Source of the DNA: Tepidanaerobacter acetatoxydans Re1
GTDB taxonomy: Bacteria > Bacillota > Thermosediminibacteria > Thermosediminibacterales > Tepidanaerobacteraceae
DNA: 64,000 bases
Assembly (NCBI RefSeq): GCF_000328765.2
Contig: NC_019954.2
Span: 1,306,501 to 1,370,500 of the forward strand
Reading direction: 5' to 3'
Below the pieces are notes generated by a model, which had not been told where the DNA came from, did no database searches, and saw only the letters and a program-made list of their open reading frames with translations. A program made the translations under genes and the position numbers. This document shows, one piece after another, positions 10,669 through 19,429 of this stretch. How positions within the stretch are numbered: the stretch's first letter is position 1; each line of letters opens with the position of its first letter.

Positions 10669-11040
10669 GTGGACTTTTCTAGGAACGAAAGAATTGCAGA
10701 AGAAATTAAAAAAGGTATTAGTGAAATAATAAATAGTGATTTAAAAGATCCGCGCATTGAAGGGTTGATATCTGTTACTAAAGTTAAGGTAACAAAGGAT
10801 CTTGGGCACGCTACAGTGTTTATTAGTTTTTATGGCGATAAAACAAAAAGAGATACTACTTTTGATGTAATTCAGAATGCAAAAAATTTTATAAGGCATG
10901 AATTAGCAAGTAAAATCAGAATAAAGTATATGCCTGAGTTATCCTTTAGAATAGATGAGTCTATTGAATACGGGATTCATATTAATAAATTACTAGAAGA
11001 AATTAAAAAACAGAAACAAGAAGAAAAAGAGGATAAATAA
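10669..11040 (+). CDS. rbfA: Ribosome-binding factor A
   Basis: 123-residue KH-like 30S maturation factor. It shows conserved NERIAEEIKKGISEII near the start, DPRIEGLISVTKVKVT, and the RIKYMPELSFRIDESIEYG segment. I choose GTG 10669, 8 nt after TGAGGTGA; the GTG at 10657 lies within that ribosome binding site. Follows infB by 24 bp and precedes nrnA by 1 bp, so it is in the same operon. Confidence 0.94.
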   Translation: MDFSRNERIAEEIKKGISEIINSDLKDPRIEGLISVTKVKVTKDLGHATVFISFYGDKTKRDTTFDVIQNAKNFIRHELASKIRIKYMPELSFRIDESIEYGIHINKLLEEIKKQKQEEKEDK

Positions 11041-11041
11041 C

Positions 11042-12025
11042 ATGGATATTGTTGATGTTACTGCCTTTTATGAGGCTATTAAAAACAATAACAGTTTTAT
11101 AATCACCTCACATATTGATCCAGATGGAGATAGTATAGGTTCTGTACTTGCATTGACTCTTGCTTTATTGAAAAAAGATAAAAAGGCAGTGCCGGTAATC
11201 AATGATGATATCCCTAAAAAATATGAGTTTTTGTCGGGAAGTAATTTAATTACAAAGAGAATTTCAGGTAATTATGACGCGTTAGTTGCTGTAGATAGTA
11301 GCGATGTTGAACGACTTGGTTTTAGAGAAGGCTTAGATAGATATGCAAATGTCATAATAAATATAGACCACCATAAAAGCAATACTAACTTTGGCAACTT
11401 AAACATAGTTGATAGCAATGCTTCTTCAGCTGGAGAAATTATATATGGGTTATTAGATGGCGAAATTGAAATAGATTATGATATTGCTCTTAATATTTTC
11501 ACATCTATTGTTACCGATACTGGTTCTATGAGATATTCTAATACTACATCTTTGTCATTAAGGATTTTAGCAGATTTAGTAGATAAAGGCGTAAAACCGA
11601 ATTATGTGAGTCGCCAAGTTTTTGAAAAAAGAAGTATCAGTTCTATCAATTTACTGAAACTAGCATTAGATACTCTTGAATTATCGGCTGATAATAAAGT
11701 AGCAAGTATCTATATTACAAAAGAAATGCTTGAAATTACCGGAGCCTTAGAGGAAGATATAGATGGTATCATTAATTATGCTAGAGAAATTGAAGGTGTG
11801 GAAGTAGCTGTACTTTTTAGAGAAAAAGAGGAATCACTTACAAAAGTTGGATTTAGGTCAAACGAGTGGATGGATGTAAGTAAGATAGCGGAAAAATTTA
11901 ACGGAGGTGGCCATTTAAGAGCCGCAGGTTGTATTATGAAAGTTCCTTTAGAAAAAGCCCGTAAAATTGTTTTAAACACAGTAAGGATGTATATAATGGA
12001 GGGGTTTGGTGAAAGGTGTAATTAA
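11042..12025 (+). CDS. nrnA: DHH-family oligoribonuclease / pAp phosphatase NrnA
   Basis: 327 residues. The DHH domain shows ITSHIDPDGDSIGS, AVDSSD, and the NIDHHKSN motif (the DHH signature). The C-terminal DHHA1 domain carries GGGHLRAAG. NrnA degrades 2-5 nt RNAs and dephosphorylates 3'-phosphoadenosine 5'-phosphate with Mn2+. Its place between rbfA and truB is the usual one in Bacillota. Overlaps truB by 17 bp. Confidence 0.93.
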   Translation: MDIVDVTAFYEAIKNNNSFIITSHIDPDGDSIGSVLALTLALLKKDKKAVPVINDDIPKKYEFLSGSNLITKRISGNYDALVAVDSSDVERLGFREGLDRYANVIINIDHHKSNTNFGNLNIVDSNASSAGEIIYGLLDGEIEIDYDIALNIFTSIVTDTGSMRYSNTTSLSLRILADLVDKGVKPNYVSRQVFEKRSISSINLLKLALDTLELSADNKVASIYITKEMLEITGALEEDIDGIINYAREIEGVEVAVLFREKEESLTKVGFRSNEWMDVSKIAEKFNGGGHLRAAGCIMKVPLEKARKIVLNTVRMYIMEGFGERCN

Positions 12026-12911
12026 TGTATTAAAACCTGCGGGAATGACATCTCATGATGTTATAAATCATTTAAGAAGATTGTTAAAGATTAAAAAAAT
12101 AGGTCATAGTGGAACTTTAGACCCTGCTGCCACCGGAGTGCTACCTGTTTTTATCGGTAAGGCAACAAAGGCTATAGAATTTTTTATGGAAGATGACAAA
12201 GAATATATATCTGAAATGCGTTTGGGAGTTACTACGGATACTGGCGATTTTCAAGGAAATATTATAAAGATTTATAATGGTCCTTTTAACATTGGAAAAA
12301 TTAAATTTGAAGAAGTTCTTAAAGAATTTACTGGAGAAATTATGCAAATACCACCTATGTATTCAGCCGTGCATTATAAAGGAAAAAAATTATATGAATT
12401 GGCACGTCAAGGAATAACGGTAGAACGAAGACCTAGAAAAATATATATATATTCCATAGATTTACTTGAATTTGACGAAAAATCTGCTATTATTAATGTG
12501 GCTTGTTCAAAGGGCACATATATAAGAACTCTTTGTGAGGATATCGGCAATAAACTTGGCTGTGGAGCATGCCTTTCAGATTTGATTAGGACACGATCTG
12601 GGTCTTTTAAAATAGAAGATTCATTAACTCTTGAAGAGATTCAACAAAATCTTATAAATAATACATTTGAAAAGGTTTTAATCCCAATAGATCAGTGTTT
12701 GCAAAATATGCCCATGGTCATATTAAATCGAGAAGATAATATTTTTTTTATAAAAGGTAAAGTGTTATATGGCGATTTCGATTATCTAAGAGTGTATCTA
12801 GATAAATTTATTCGTGTTTATAACTTTAAAGAATTTTTAGGCATTGCAGTTGTGAAAGAAATCAAAAACCGAATTGCACTACAAGTATTTAAATCTTTAA
12901 AGCAGGATTGA
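12009..12911 (+). CDS. truB: tRNA pseudouridine-55 synthase
   Basis: 300-residue TruB that isomerises U55 of the tRNA T-loop. The catalytic motif GTLDPAATGVLPV contains the nucleophilic Asp, and INVLKPAGMTSHDV is the conserved N-terminus. A C-terminal PUA-like region is present. GTG 12009 is 4 nt after GGAGGGG; TTG 12006 is possible but too close. Overlaps nrnA and is followed 9 bp later by ribF. Confidence 0.94.
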   Translation: MKGVINVLKPAGMTSHDVINHLRRLLKIKKIGHSGTLDPAATGVLPVFIGKATKAIEFFMEDDKEYISEMRLGVTTDTGDFQGNIIKIYNGPFNIGKIKFEEVLKEFTGEIMQIPPMYSAVHYKGKKLYELARQGITVERRPRKIYIYSIDLLEFDEKSAIINVACSKGTYIRTLCEDIGNKLGCGACLSDLIRTRSGSFKIEDSLTLEEIQQNLINNTFEKVLIPIDQCLQNMPMVILNREDNIFFIKGKVLYGDFDYLRVYLDKFIRVYNFKEFLGIAVVKEIKNRIALQVFKSLKQD

Positions 12912-12920
12912 GAGAAGCAT

Positions 12921-13847
12921 ATGAAAATATACCATGAATTGTCATCTTTACAAATAGCGAATTGCACAGCTTGCGGCATTGGAAACTTTGACGGTATACA
13001 TAAAGGCCATCAAAAATTAATTAAAGAATTATTACGATCTTCTCAATTAAGGAATATCGATTCCTTAATTTTTACTTTTGAACCACACCCATCAAAAGTC
13101 TTATCTTCGGATAACAATGTAAAATTTATAATGACACCAAATCAAAAACAGCAAATAATGAAATCCTATGGAATAGACCACTTCATTTTGGCGCCTTTCA
13201 CTTTGGAATTTTCCAGGATAAATTATAAGGATTTTATATACGATATATTAATCAATAAATGTAACGCAAAGGTCATAGTTGTCGGTTATAATTATAGATT
13301 TGGATACAAGAGTGAGGGTACGGCTCATACCTTAAAAGAGATATGCCATAAAGAAGGCATTGATACAATTATCATTCCACCTGTAAAATATAAAGGGCAA
13401 ATTATTAGCAGTACTTTTATTCGAAACCTAATAGAAAAAGGCGATATGAAAAGCGCTGCTGAATTTTTAGGGCGTCCGTTTACCGTTGAAGGTTTTGTGC
13501 AACATGGAAACGGTATAGGTAAAAAGCTAGGTTTTCCTACTGCAAATATTTTACCAGAACAAGAACTCATACTGCCTCCCAGAGGAGTATATGCAGTTCT
13601 TGTACGTTGGAAAGATAATATATATAAAGGAGTGGCAAATCTAGGTATAAAGCCAACCTTTAATGGCGATAGTATATGGCTTGAGACGCATTTATTTAAT
13701 TTTAGCAAAAAATTATATGGTGAAAAACTCGAGGTTATGTTTATTGACAATTTGCGTCGGGAAATTAAATTTAATACAGCCGAAGCTCTCGCAATGCAAA
13801 TACAAAATGACTTTATAAGGGCTATGGAAATTTTAAAATTAATTTAA
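12921..13847 (+). CDS. ribF: Bifunctional riboflavin kinase/FAD synthetase
   Basis: 308 residues. The N-terminal nucleotidyltransferase domain (about 15-180) has GNFDGIHKGHQKLI and the STFIRNLIEKGD stretch. The C-terminal riboflavin kinase domain (about 185-305) has GKKLGFPTANI and the GVANLGIKPTF stretch. It makes FMN and then FAD. Last gene of the nusA-type operon; rpsO behind it has its own promoter. Confidence 0.95.
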   Translation: MKIYHELSSLQIANCTACGIGNFDGIHKGHQKLIKELLRSSQLRNIDSLIFTFEPHPSKVLSSDNNVKFIMTPNQKQQIMKSYGIDHFILAPFTLEFSRINYKDFIYDILINKCNAKVIVVGYNYRFGYKSEGTAHTLKEICHKEGIDTIIIPPVKYKGQIISSTFIRNLIEKGDMKSAAEFLGRPFTVEGFVQHGNGIGKKLGFPTANILPEQELILPPRGVYAVLVRWKDNIYKGVANLGIKPTFNGDSIWLETHLFNFSKKLYGEKLEVMFIDNLRREIKFNTAEALAMQIQNDFIRAMEILKLI

Positions 13848-13848
13848 A

Positions 13849-13877
13849 TTTACTTTTCTTGCATGTTATGATAAAAT
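13849..13877 (+). promoter_or_regulatory. Candidate promoter of rpsO
   Basis: TTTACT (13849-13854), 17-bp spacer, TAAAAT (13872-13877), directly after the ribF stop codon. Expected start near 13884, giving a roughly 90-nt structured leader before rpsO. Confidence 0.55.
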
Positions 13878-13895
13878 CTATTTGCGATATATGAA

Positions 13896-13944
13896 CCCTT
13901 GCTCGGTTAATTGAGGTCTCCAACGATTTACTGGGCAATCGGGG
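13896..13944 (+). promoter_or_regulatory. Structured rpsO leader, possible S15 autoregulatory element
   Basis: CCC (13896-13898) can pair with GGG (13942-13944), enclosing two hairpins: CTC/GAG (902-904 with 913-915) and CGATT/AATCG (924-928 with 937-941). This is a small three-way junction just before the rpsO ribosome binding site. S15 is known to repress its own translation by binding three-way-junction or pseudoknot leaders, with different folds in different phyla. The fold is worked out by hand; S15 binding is inference. Confidence 0.45.
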
Positions 13945-13973
13945 ATTTTATAGAATAAGGAGGTGAATGCAAT

Positions 13974-14243
13974 ATGGCATTGGTCAAGGAAACTAAACAG
14001 GCAATAATAAATGAATACAAAATTCACGAAACCGACACTGGTTCTCCGGAAGTTCAAATTGCTATGTTAACACACAGAATAAACCAATTAACCGAACATT
14101 TAAAGCAGCACAAAAAAGATCATCATTCTCGCAGAGGCTTGCTTAAAATGGTCGGTAAGAGACGTGCTTTGCTTAATTATTTAAAAGAGAATGACTTGGA
14201 ACGTTATAAAAATCTTATTGAAAAATTAGAGTTAAGGAAATAA
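13974..14243 (+). CDS. rpsO: 30S ribosomal protein S15
   Basis: 89 residues, exact family length. The conserved stretches [13 protein letters not shown] and [18 protein letters not shown], followed by [11 protein letters not shown], identify the primary 16S rRNA-binding protein S15. ATG follows AAGGAGGTGA. Flanked by its own promoter and leader and by a strong terminator, so it can be a monocistronic unit, in the conserved rpsO-pnp order. Confidence 0.98.
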   Translation: MALVKETKQAIINEYKIHETDTGSPEVQIAMLTHRINQLTEHLKQHKKDHHSRRGLLKMVGKRRALLNYLKENDLERYKNLIEKLELRK

Positions 14244-14279
14244 AGCGGGGTTTCCCCGCTTAAATTTTATTTTTTTTAT
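14243..14279 (+). terminator. Intrinsic terminator after rpsO
   Basis: AAGCGGGG (14243-14250) pairs with CCCCGCTT (14254-14261) across a 3-nt loop, followed by a T-rich tail containing seven consecutive Ts. Confidence 0.85.
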
Positions 14280-14399
14280 TAAAACTCAATTATGAAGTTT
14301 AAATTGCCTTTTTATTTTAAAAGAAGGAAATACTAATTTTAGTGTCGAATAAAATCATTATTAAAAAGTTAAAAAAATCAAATAAAGGAGGATTATTTC

Positions 14400-16502
14400 T
14401 TGCCAGAATTTAAAACAGAAATAGGTGGTCGTAAATTAATCATAGAAACAGGCAAAGTGGCTCAGCAAGCCAATGGTTCAGTTATGATTAGATATGAAGA
14501 TACTGTGTTATTAGTGACGGCTACAGCTTCTAAAAAGCCCCGAGAAGGTGTAGACTTTTTGCCGCTTACTATCGATTATGAAGAGAAATTATATGCCGTA
14601 GGTAAGATTCCCGGAGGTTTTATTAAAAGGGAGGGAAAACCCAGTGAAAAGGCCATCCTTTCGGCACGCTTAATTGATAGGCCGTTGAGACCTTTATTTC
14701 CCAAAGATTTTAGAAATGATGTACAGGTAATTGCTACCGTTTTATCAGTAGACCAAGACAATACTCCTGATATTGTTGCTATTAATGGTGCATCATGTGC
14801 ATTGTGTATCTCGGATATACCATTTGAAGGTCCTGTCGGAGCAGTATCAGTAGGCTTAATTGATGGCAAATATGTAATAAACCCTACAGTGTCTGAAGCT
14901 GAAAAAAGTCGTCTCAGACTGGTAGTAGCCGGAACTAAAGAAGCAGTACTTATGGTTGAAGCTGGTGCCGATGAAGTATCCGAAAATGAAATGTTAAGTG
15001 CCATCCTCTATGGCCATGAGGAAATTAAAAAGATTATAGCTTTTCAAGAAGAAATAATTAATGAAATCGGTAAAACTAAAATGGAAATAACTGCGGAAGA
15101 AATTGATGATGAGTTAGAAAAATCGGTTCGCGAATTTGCAACTGAAGATATATTAAAAGCCATTAGAATTTATGATAAGCAAGAGCGAGAAGCTTATATT
15201 GATAAGATAAACGAAGATACTTTGCTGCATTTTCAAGACATTTATCCGGATACGGAAAAACAAATAACTGATGTATTATATGATATCCTAAAAGAAGAAG
15301 TAAGAAAGATGATTTCATATGAAGGCATTAGACCCGACGGCAGAACACCCAATCAAATAAGGCCGATTTCTTGTGAAGTAGGGATTTTACCTAGGACTCA
15401 TGGCTCAGGCTTATTTACGCGCGGACAAACACAGGTTCTTACAGTAGCAACTCTCGGAGCTTTAGGTGATGTTCAGATTTTGGATGGTCTAGGTATTGAA
15501 GAGTCAAAAAGATATATGCATCATTATAATTTTCCGCCATATAGCACAGGTGAAACAAAAGTTATTAGAGGACCGGGGCGAAGAGAAATAGGTCATGGTG
15601 CCTTGGCCGAAAGAGCTCTTGAGCCAATGATTCCCTCAGAGGAAGATTTTCCATATACCATAAGATTAGTTTCAGAAGTTTTAAGCTCTAACGGTTCCAG
15701 TTCGATGGCAAGCGTATGCGGTTCAACACTTGCATTAATGGATGCCGGTGTACCTATAAAAGCACCTGTTTCAGGTGTAGCTATGGGCTTAATTAAGCAA
15801 GGGGATAAAGTTACAATTTTGACCGATATACAGGGTATGGAAGATTTTTTAGGCGACATGGATTTTAAAGTTGCAGGAACAAAAAATGGTATTACTGCAA
15901 TTCAGATGGATATTAAAATAAAGGGAATTGATGAAGATATACTGAAAAGTGCCTTGCAGCAAGCAAGGGAAGGCCGTCTATTCATTATGGACAAGATGCT
16001 GTCGGTAATCCCTGAACCTAGAAAAGAATTATCTGCCTATGCTCCAAGAATATTTACGATTACTGTAGACCCGGATAAAATCCGAGACATTATAGGTCCG
16101 GGAGGGAAAACTATTAACAAGATAATTGCAGAAACAAATACAAAAATTGATATCGAAGACGATGGGAAGGTCTATATATCTGCACCTGAAGAGTCAGCGG
16201 GAATTAAAGCAATGGAAATAATTGATAAGATTACACAGGATGTTGAAGTGGGTCGAATATATATGGGTAAAATAATGCGTACGACTAATTTTGGAGCTTT
16301 TGCGGAGATATTGCCAGGGAAGGAAGGCCTAATTCACATTTCGAAGTTATCCAAAGAGAGAGTAAAACGGGTAGAAGATGTAGTAAAAGTTGGTGATGAG
16401 ATCCTAGTAAAAGTAACTGATATTGATAAACAAGGTAGGATTAACTTATCGCACAAAGATGCTCTTAATGAAACACAAACTAAAAAAAGCATCGAAGCAT
16501 AA
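14400..16502 (+). CDS. pnp: Polyribonucleotide nucleotidyltransferase
   Basis: 700-residue PNPase, a 3'-5' phosphorolytic RNA exonuclease. Two RNase PH domains (about 1-220 and 310-550) flank an alpha-helical linker. A KH domain ([14 protein letters not shown], about 560) and an S1 domain (about 620-690) follow. TTG start at 14400 with AAAGGAGG upstream. The second RNase PH domain keeps the catalytic GDMDFKVAG stretch. Own terminator directly at the 3' end. Confidence 0.96.
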   Translation: MPEFKTEIGGRKLIIETGKVAQQANGSVMIRYEDTVLLVTATASKKPREGVDFLPLTIDYEEKLYAVGKIPGGFIKREGKPSEKAILSARLIDRPLRPLFPKDFRNDVQVIATVLSVDQDNTPDIVAINGASCALCISDIPFEGPVGAVSVGLIDGKYVINPTVSEAEKSRLRLVVAGTKEAVLMVEAGADEVSENEMLSAILYGHEEIKKIIAFQEEIINEIGKTKMEITAEEIDDELEKSVREFATEDILKAIRIYDKQEREAYIDKINEDTLLHFQDIYPDTEKQITDVLYDILKEEVRKMISYEGIRPDGRTPNQIRPISCEVGILPRTHGSGLFTRGQTQVLTVATLGALGDVQILDGLGIEESKRYMHHYNFPPYSTGETKVIRGPGRREIGHGALAERALEPMIPSEEDFPYTIRLVSEVLSSNGSSSMASVCGSTLALMDAGVPIKAPVSGVAMGLIKQGDKVTILTDIQGMEDFLGDMDFKVAGTKNGITAIQMDIKIKGIDEDILKSALQQAREGRLFIMDKMLSVIPEPRKELSAYAPRIFTITVDPDKIRDIIGPGGKTINKIIAETNTKIDIEDDGKVYISAPEESAGIKAMEIIDKITQDVEVGRIYMGKIMRTTNFGAFAEILPGKEGLIHISKLSKERVKRVEDVVKVGDEILVKVTDIDKQGRINLSHKDALNETQTKKSIEA

Positions 16503-16531
16503 ACCGAATAATATCGGTTTATGTTTTTTTA
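16499..16531 (+). terminator. Intrinsic terminator after pnp
   Basis: A perfect 10-bp stem CATAAACCGA (16499-16508) / TCGGTTTATG (16515-16524) with a 6-nt loop and a run of seven Ts. The left arm includes the pnp stop codon. Confidence 0.85.
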
Positions 16532-16599
16532 TGTCATAAAATATCTTTTTCAAAATACTATTTATGTAGAAACATAAAAGTAGAGAGGAAGGATATTTT

Positions 16600-17313
16600 A
16601 TGAAGTTTTATATATTTAAGTTACCAAGAAAAACTTTTGGCATCATTTCTTTTTTTATTCTTACATTAGCATGGACTTTATTAAAAATACCATCTTCAGA
16701 TATTCAAACCCTTGGCAAGTATGAGCCTATTTATGAAGGAAGAAATGATAAAAAGATAATAGCCTTTACATGTAATATTGCATGGGGCAATGAATATATA
16801 CCACCATTACTAGAAGTTTTTAGTGACAATGATATAAAAGCCACATTTTTCATAGAAGGCAGGTGGGCTGAAAATTATCCCGATCTATTAAGACTGATCC
16901 ATAATAAGGGACATGAAATTGGGAATCATGGATACAGTCATGCTCATCATAAACAGCTCTCCTACGAAGAAAATCTGAATGAAATAAAAAAAGCTGAATC
17001 AATTATTCAAGAAATAACAGGTAAAAAGACAACCCTTTTTGCACCTCCATATGGAGAGTTTTCAGATTTAACCGAGAAAGCAGCTAATGCAATGAACTAC
17101 CACATGATAATGTGGACCATTGATACCATCGATTGGAAAAAGCCAGGAGTAGATTATATAATTAATAAGGTTCTGGATAATGCTGGTAATGGCAAAATTG
17201 TACTGATGCATCCTACCGAAGAGACTGTCAGAGCAATGCCAACAATTATTGAAAATCTACATCAACAGGGATTTAAAATTACTACGGTTGGTGAATTGTT
17301 GTCGGAAGAATAA
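16600..17313 (+). CDS. YlxY/PdaB-like polysaccharide deacetylase, catalytic motif altered
   Basis: 237 residues: an N-terminal hydrophobic segment (about 12-30, signal anchor) and a NodB-homology domain (about 50-237), so probably on the outer face of the membrane. The metal-binding pair is present (H110 and H114 in NHGYSH), as are the FAPPYGEF and LMHPT motifs. Motif 1, normally FD-x2-WG in this branch with the Asp as general base, reads TCNIAWG here, with Asn59 in place of Asp. Location right after pnp matches ylxY of Bacillus. It may act on peptidoglycan or be catalytically impaired. Confidence 0.82.
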   Translation: MKFYIFKLPRKTFGIISFFILTLAWTLLKIPSSDIQTLGKYEPIYEGRNDKKIIAFTCNIAWGNEYIPPLLEVFSDNDIKATFFIEGRWAENYPDLLRLIHNKGHEIGNHGYSHAHHKQLSYEENLNEIKKAESIIQEITGKKTTLFAPPYGEFSDLTEKAANAMNYHMIMWTIDTIDWKKPGVDYIINKVLDNAGNGKIVLMHPTEETVRAMPTIIENLHQQGFKITTVGELLSEE

Positions 17314-17336
17314 CTATAGTAAGATAAGAATAAAAG

Positions 17337-17365
17337 TTGAAATCTAACTATATTTCATGTATACT
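17337..17365 (+). promoter_or_regulatory. SigA-type promoter upstream of the racemase gene
   Basis: TTGAAA (17337-17342), 17-bp spacer, TATACT (17360-17365), ending 32 bp before the racemase start codon. Confidence 0.65.
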
Positions 17366-17397
17366 TTACTTGATAAAACAATAGAAGGGTAATAATC

Positions 17398-18603
17398 ATG
17401 GCAAATCCGACTTCTTGGCTATACGTAGATTTGAATACAATATCAGAGAATATTAAAACTATAAAAAATTATATTGGCGCAACTCGATTATTGGTAGTAG
17501 TTAAGGCTAATGCTTATGGGCACGGGATGTATCCTGTTGCCGCATGTGCCGTAGAGAGTGGAGCCGATTATTTGGGTGTATCTTCTTTAGAAGAAGGTAT
17601 TTTTTTGCGAAAAAGCGGGATAAAGGAACCAGTGCTTGTTTTTAATACTATACTGCCCGAACAAGCTGAAGATGCATTGAATTATGACTTAACAGTTACT
17701 GTTTGTTCTTTTGATACTGTACAAGCCCTTAATGATGCAGCCGCAAAAATGAATAAAAAAGCTTTCGTACATGTGAAGATTGATACAGGGTTAGGAAGAT
17801 TTGGCGTATTACCTGAACATGCTGTTGAAATGGTTCATATAATAACAGCTAATTTCAAGAACATTTACATTGAGGGAATTTATACACATTTTTCCTTGGC
17901 AACAAACGAAAGTATTACCCGTAAACAATTTAACATATTTTTATCAATTATAAAAGAATTAGAGCATCAAGGCTATAAAATACCCTTAAAGCATGTATGT
18001 AATAGCACTGCAATGTTAAATTATGCCGAGATGCATTTGGATATGGTCAGAGTGGGGAACTTAGTATATGGGTTATGCCCCTCAAAAAATCTAAAAATAA
18101 GTAATCCTTCAAAAATCTATTCCAAAATAATCTTTTTAAAAACCTTGCCTAAAGGGCATTATGTCGGCTATGGCAATAGATTTAAAACTCGAAGGCATAC
18201 TACAGTGGCTATAGTGCCTTTCGGCTATTATGACGGTCTTGAGCTTTTTATCTCTCAGCCTAATGGGATTTGGGACAGTCTTAAAAATCTTATCAAACAG
18301 ATTTTAGCAAGTTTTGGGGTAATCACTGCCAATAGAACCGTAAAGGTGAATGGTATTCAATGCAATATATTAGGCAAAATAAGTATGCAAAGTTGTATAG
18401 TCGATGTCACAGATATAAAAGATAAAGTGTTTATCGGTGATGTTGTAGAACTTAGTGCCAGACGAATAAACTTATCGCATAGTATTGCTAGGGTTTATCA
18501 TAAAGCGGATAATATTTTTTTAGTAGACAAGGCTGTTTCGGATGAGGATGAAGTAAATTTATCACACGGAACCGGACAAAGGAGCGAAACATCAATTGTG
18601 TAA
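17398..18603 (+). CDS. alr: Alanine racemase family protein (divergent)
   Basis: 401-residue PLP enzyme of the Alr fold; canonical Alr interconverts L- and D-alanine for peptidoglycan. The PLP lysine is K36 in [10 protein letters not shown], the [11 protein letters not shown] segment is present, and the second catalytic Tyr is probably Y277 in GYYDG. Differences from standard Alr: the usual MD pair of the substrate region reads MQ (GKISMQS), the C-terminal Tyr-Glu-Ile motif before RVPRVY is replaced ([12 protein letters not shown]), and a 20-residue tail follows. It may be a true Alr or a racemase of another amino acid. Overlaps dut by 8 bp. Confidence 0.78.
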   Translation: MANPTSWLYVDLNTISENIKTIKNYIGATRLLVVVKANAYGHGMYPVAACAVESGADYLGVSSLEEGIFLRKSGIKEPVLVFNTILPEQAEDALNYDLTVTVCSFDTVQALNDAAAKMNKKAFVHVKIDTGLGRFGVLPEHAVEMVHIITANFKNIYIEGIYTHFSLATNESITRKQFNIFLSIIKELEHQGYKIPLKHVCNSTAMLNYAEMHLDMVRVGNLVYGLCPSKNLKISNPSKIYSKIIFLKTLPKGHYVGYGNRFKTRRHTTVAIVPFGYYDGLELFISQPNGIWDSLKNLIKQILASFGVITANRTVKVNGIQCNILGKISMQSCIVDVTDIKDKVFIGDVVELSARRINLSHSIARVYHKADNIFLVDKAVSDEDEVNLSHGTGQRSETSIV

Positions 18604-19048
18604 CAAAATAAAGATAATAGTATGTAAAGTTGAAGGGGCAGAAGATATTCCTTTGCCTCAGTATATGACTTCTGGAGCTGCAGGAATGGATTTGGCAGCT
18701 AATGTTTCCGAAATTACATATTTGGAGGCAGGAGAATTTAAAGTTATCCCTTGCGGAATAAAAATCGAAATTCCGACTGGATTTGAAGCTCAAATCCGCC
18801 CCAGGAGCGGCTTAGCCGTAAATCATGGCATTACAGTGCTCAATAGTCCGGGAACTATTGACTGTGACTATAGAGGAGAAGTAAAAGTTATTTTGATTAA
18901 CCACGGCAAACAAAAATTCGCAATAAAGAGAGGTGACAGAATAGCTCAGCTCGTAATTGCCAAAGTAGTAGAAGCTGAAATCTGCCAAGGCCGCAATCTG
19001 TGTGAAACGGAAAGAGGGAACGGTGGATTCGGGCACACTGGTATGTAG
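18596..19048 (+). CDS. dut: dUTP diphosphatase
   Basis: 150-residue trimeric dUTPase that hydrolyses dUTP to dUMP. All five motifs are visible: [10 protein letters not shown] (1), RPRSGLA (2), [10 protein letters not shown] with the catalytic Asp (3), [10 protein letters not shown] (4) and the C-terminal [10 protein letters not shown] (5). TTG start at 18596, inside the end of the racemase gene, with AAAGGAG upstream. Confidence 0.95.
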   Translation: MCNKIKIIVCKVEGAEDIPLPQYMTSGAAGMDLAANVSEITYLEAGEFKVIPCGIKIEIPTGFEAQIRPRSGLAVNHGITVLNSPGTIDCDYRGEVKVILINHGKQKFAIKRGDRIAQLVIAKVVEAEICQGRNLCETERGNGGFGHTGM

Positions 19049-19114
19049 TGAGTATGTAGTAAGTTTGCATTTTTTTACTTCTCAGGTCATAAAATATGGT
19101 TGGGAGGTAAAAAA

Positions 19115-19408
19115 ATGAAACTAAGTGAATTGAGCGGAAAGGAAATAATCAATCTTTACAGTGGAGCAAGACTTGGAATACTTGGGAATTCAGATTTGGT
19201 TTTAGACGAAGTTTCCGGTAAAATAATTTATTTACTGATACCTAAAAAAAATTCGTGGTTTTTTACTTTTACCTTGAGAGATCGGAGCTATACTGAAGTA
19301 GTATGGGATTCGATTAAAAAAATAGGGCCGGATATTGTTATTATTGATGTGGAAGACTACAATCATAAAAAATATGATGATTTAAGAAAAAGCAAAAATT
19401 ACACTTAA
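19115..19408 (+). CDS. YlmC/YmxH family PRC-barrel protein
   Basis: 97 residues. MKLSELSGKEIINLYSGARLG is typical of the PRC-barrel YlmC/YmxH group found in spore formers; function is poorly known. I choose ATG 19115, 5 nt after GGGAGGT; an in-frame TTG at 19100 lies before that ribosome binding site. Sits between dut and the RNase J gene, as ymxH-like genes often do in clostridia. Confidence 0.8.
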   Translation: MKLSELSGKEIINLYSGARLGILGNSDLVLDEVSGKIIYLLIPKKNSWFFTFTLRDRSYTEVVWDSIKKIGPDIVIIDVEDYNHKKYDDLRKSKNYT

Positions 19409-19429
19409 GTTGTTGGAGGTGTTTTGTTA

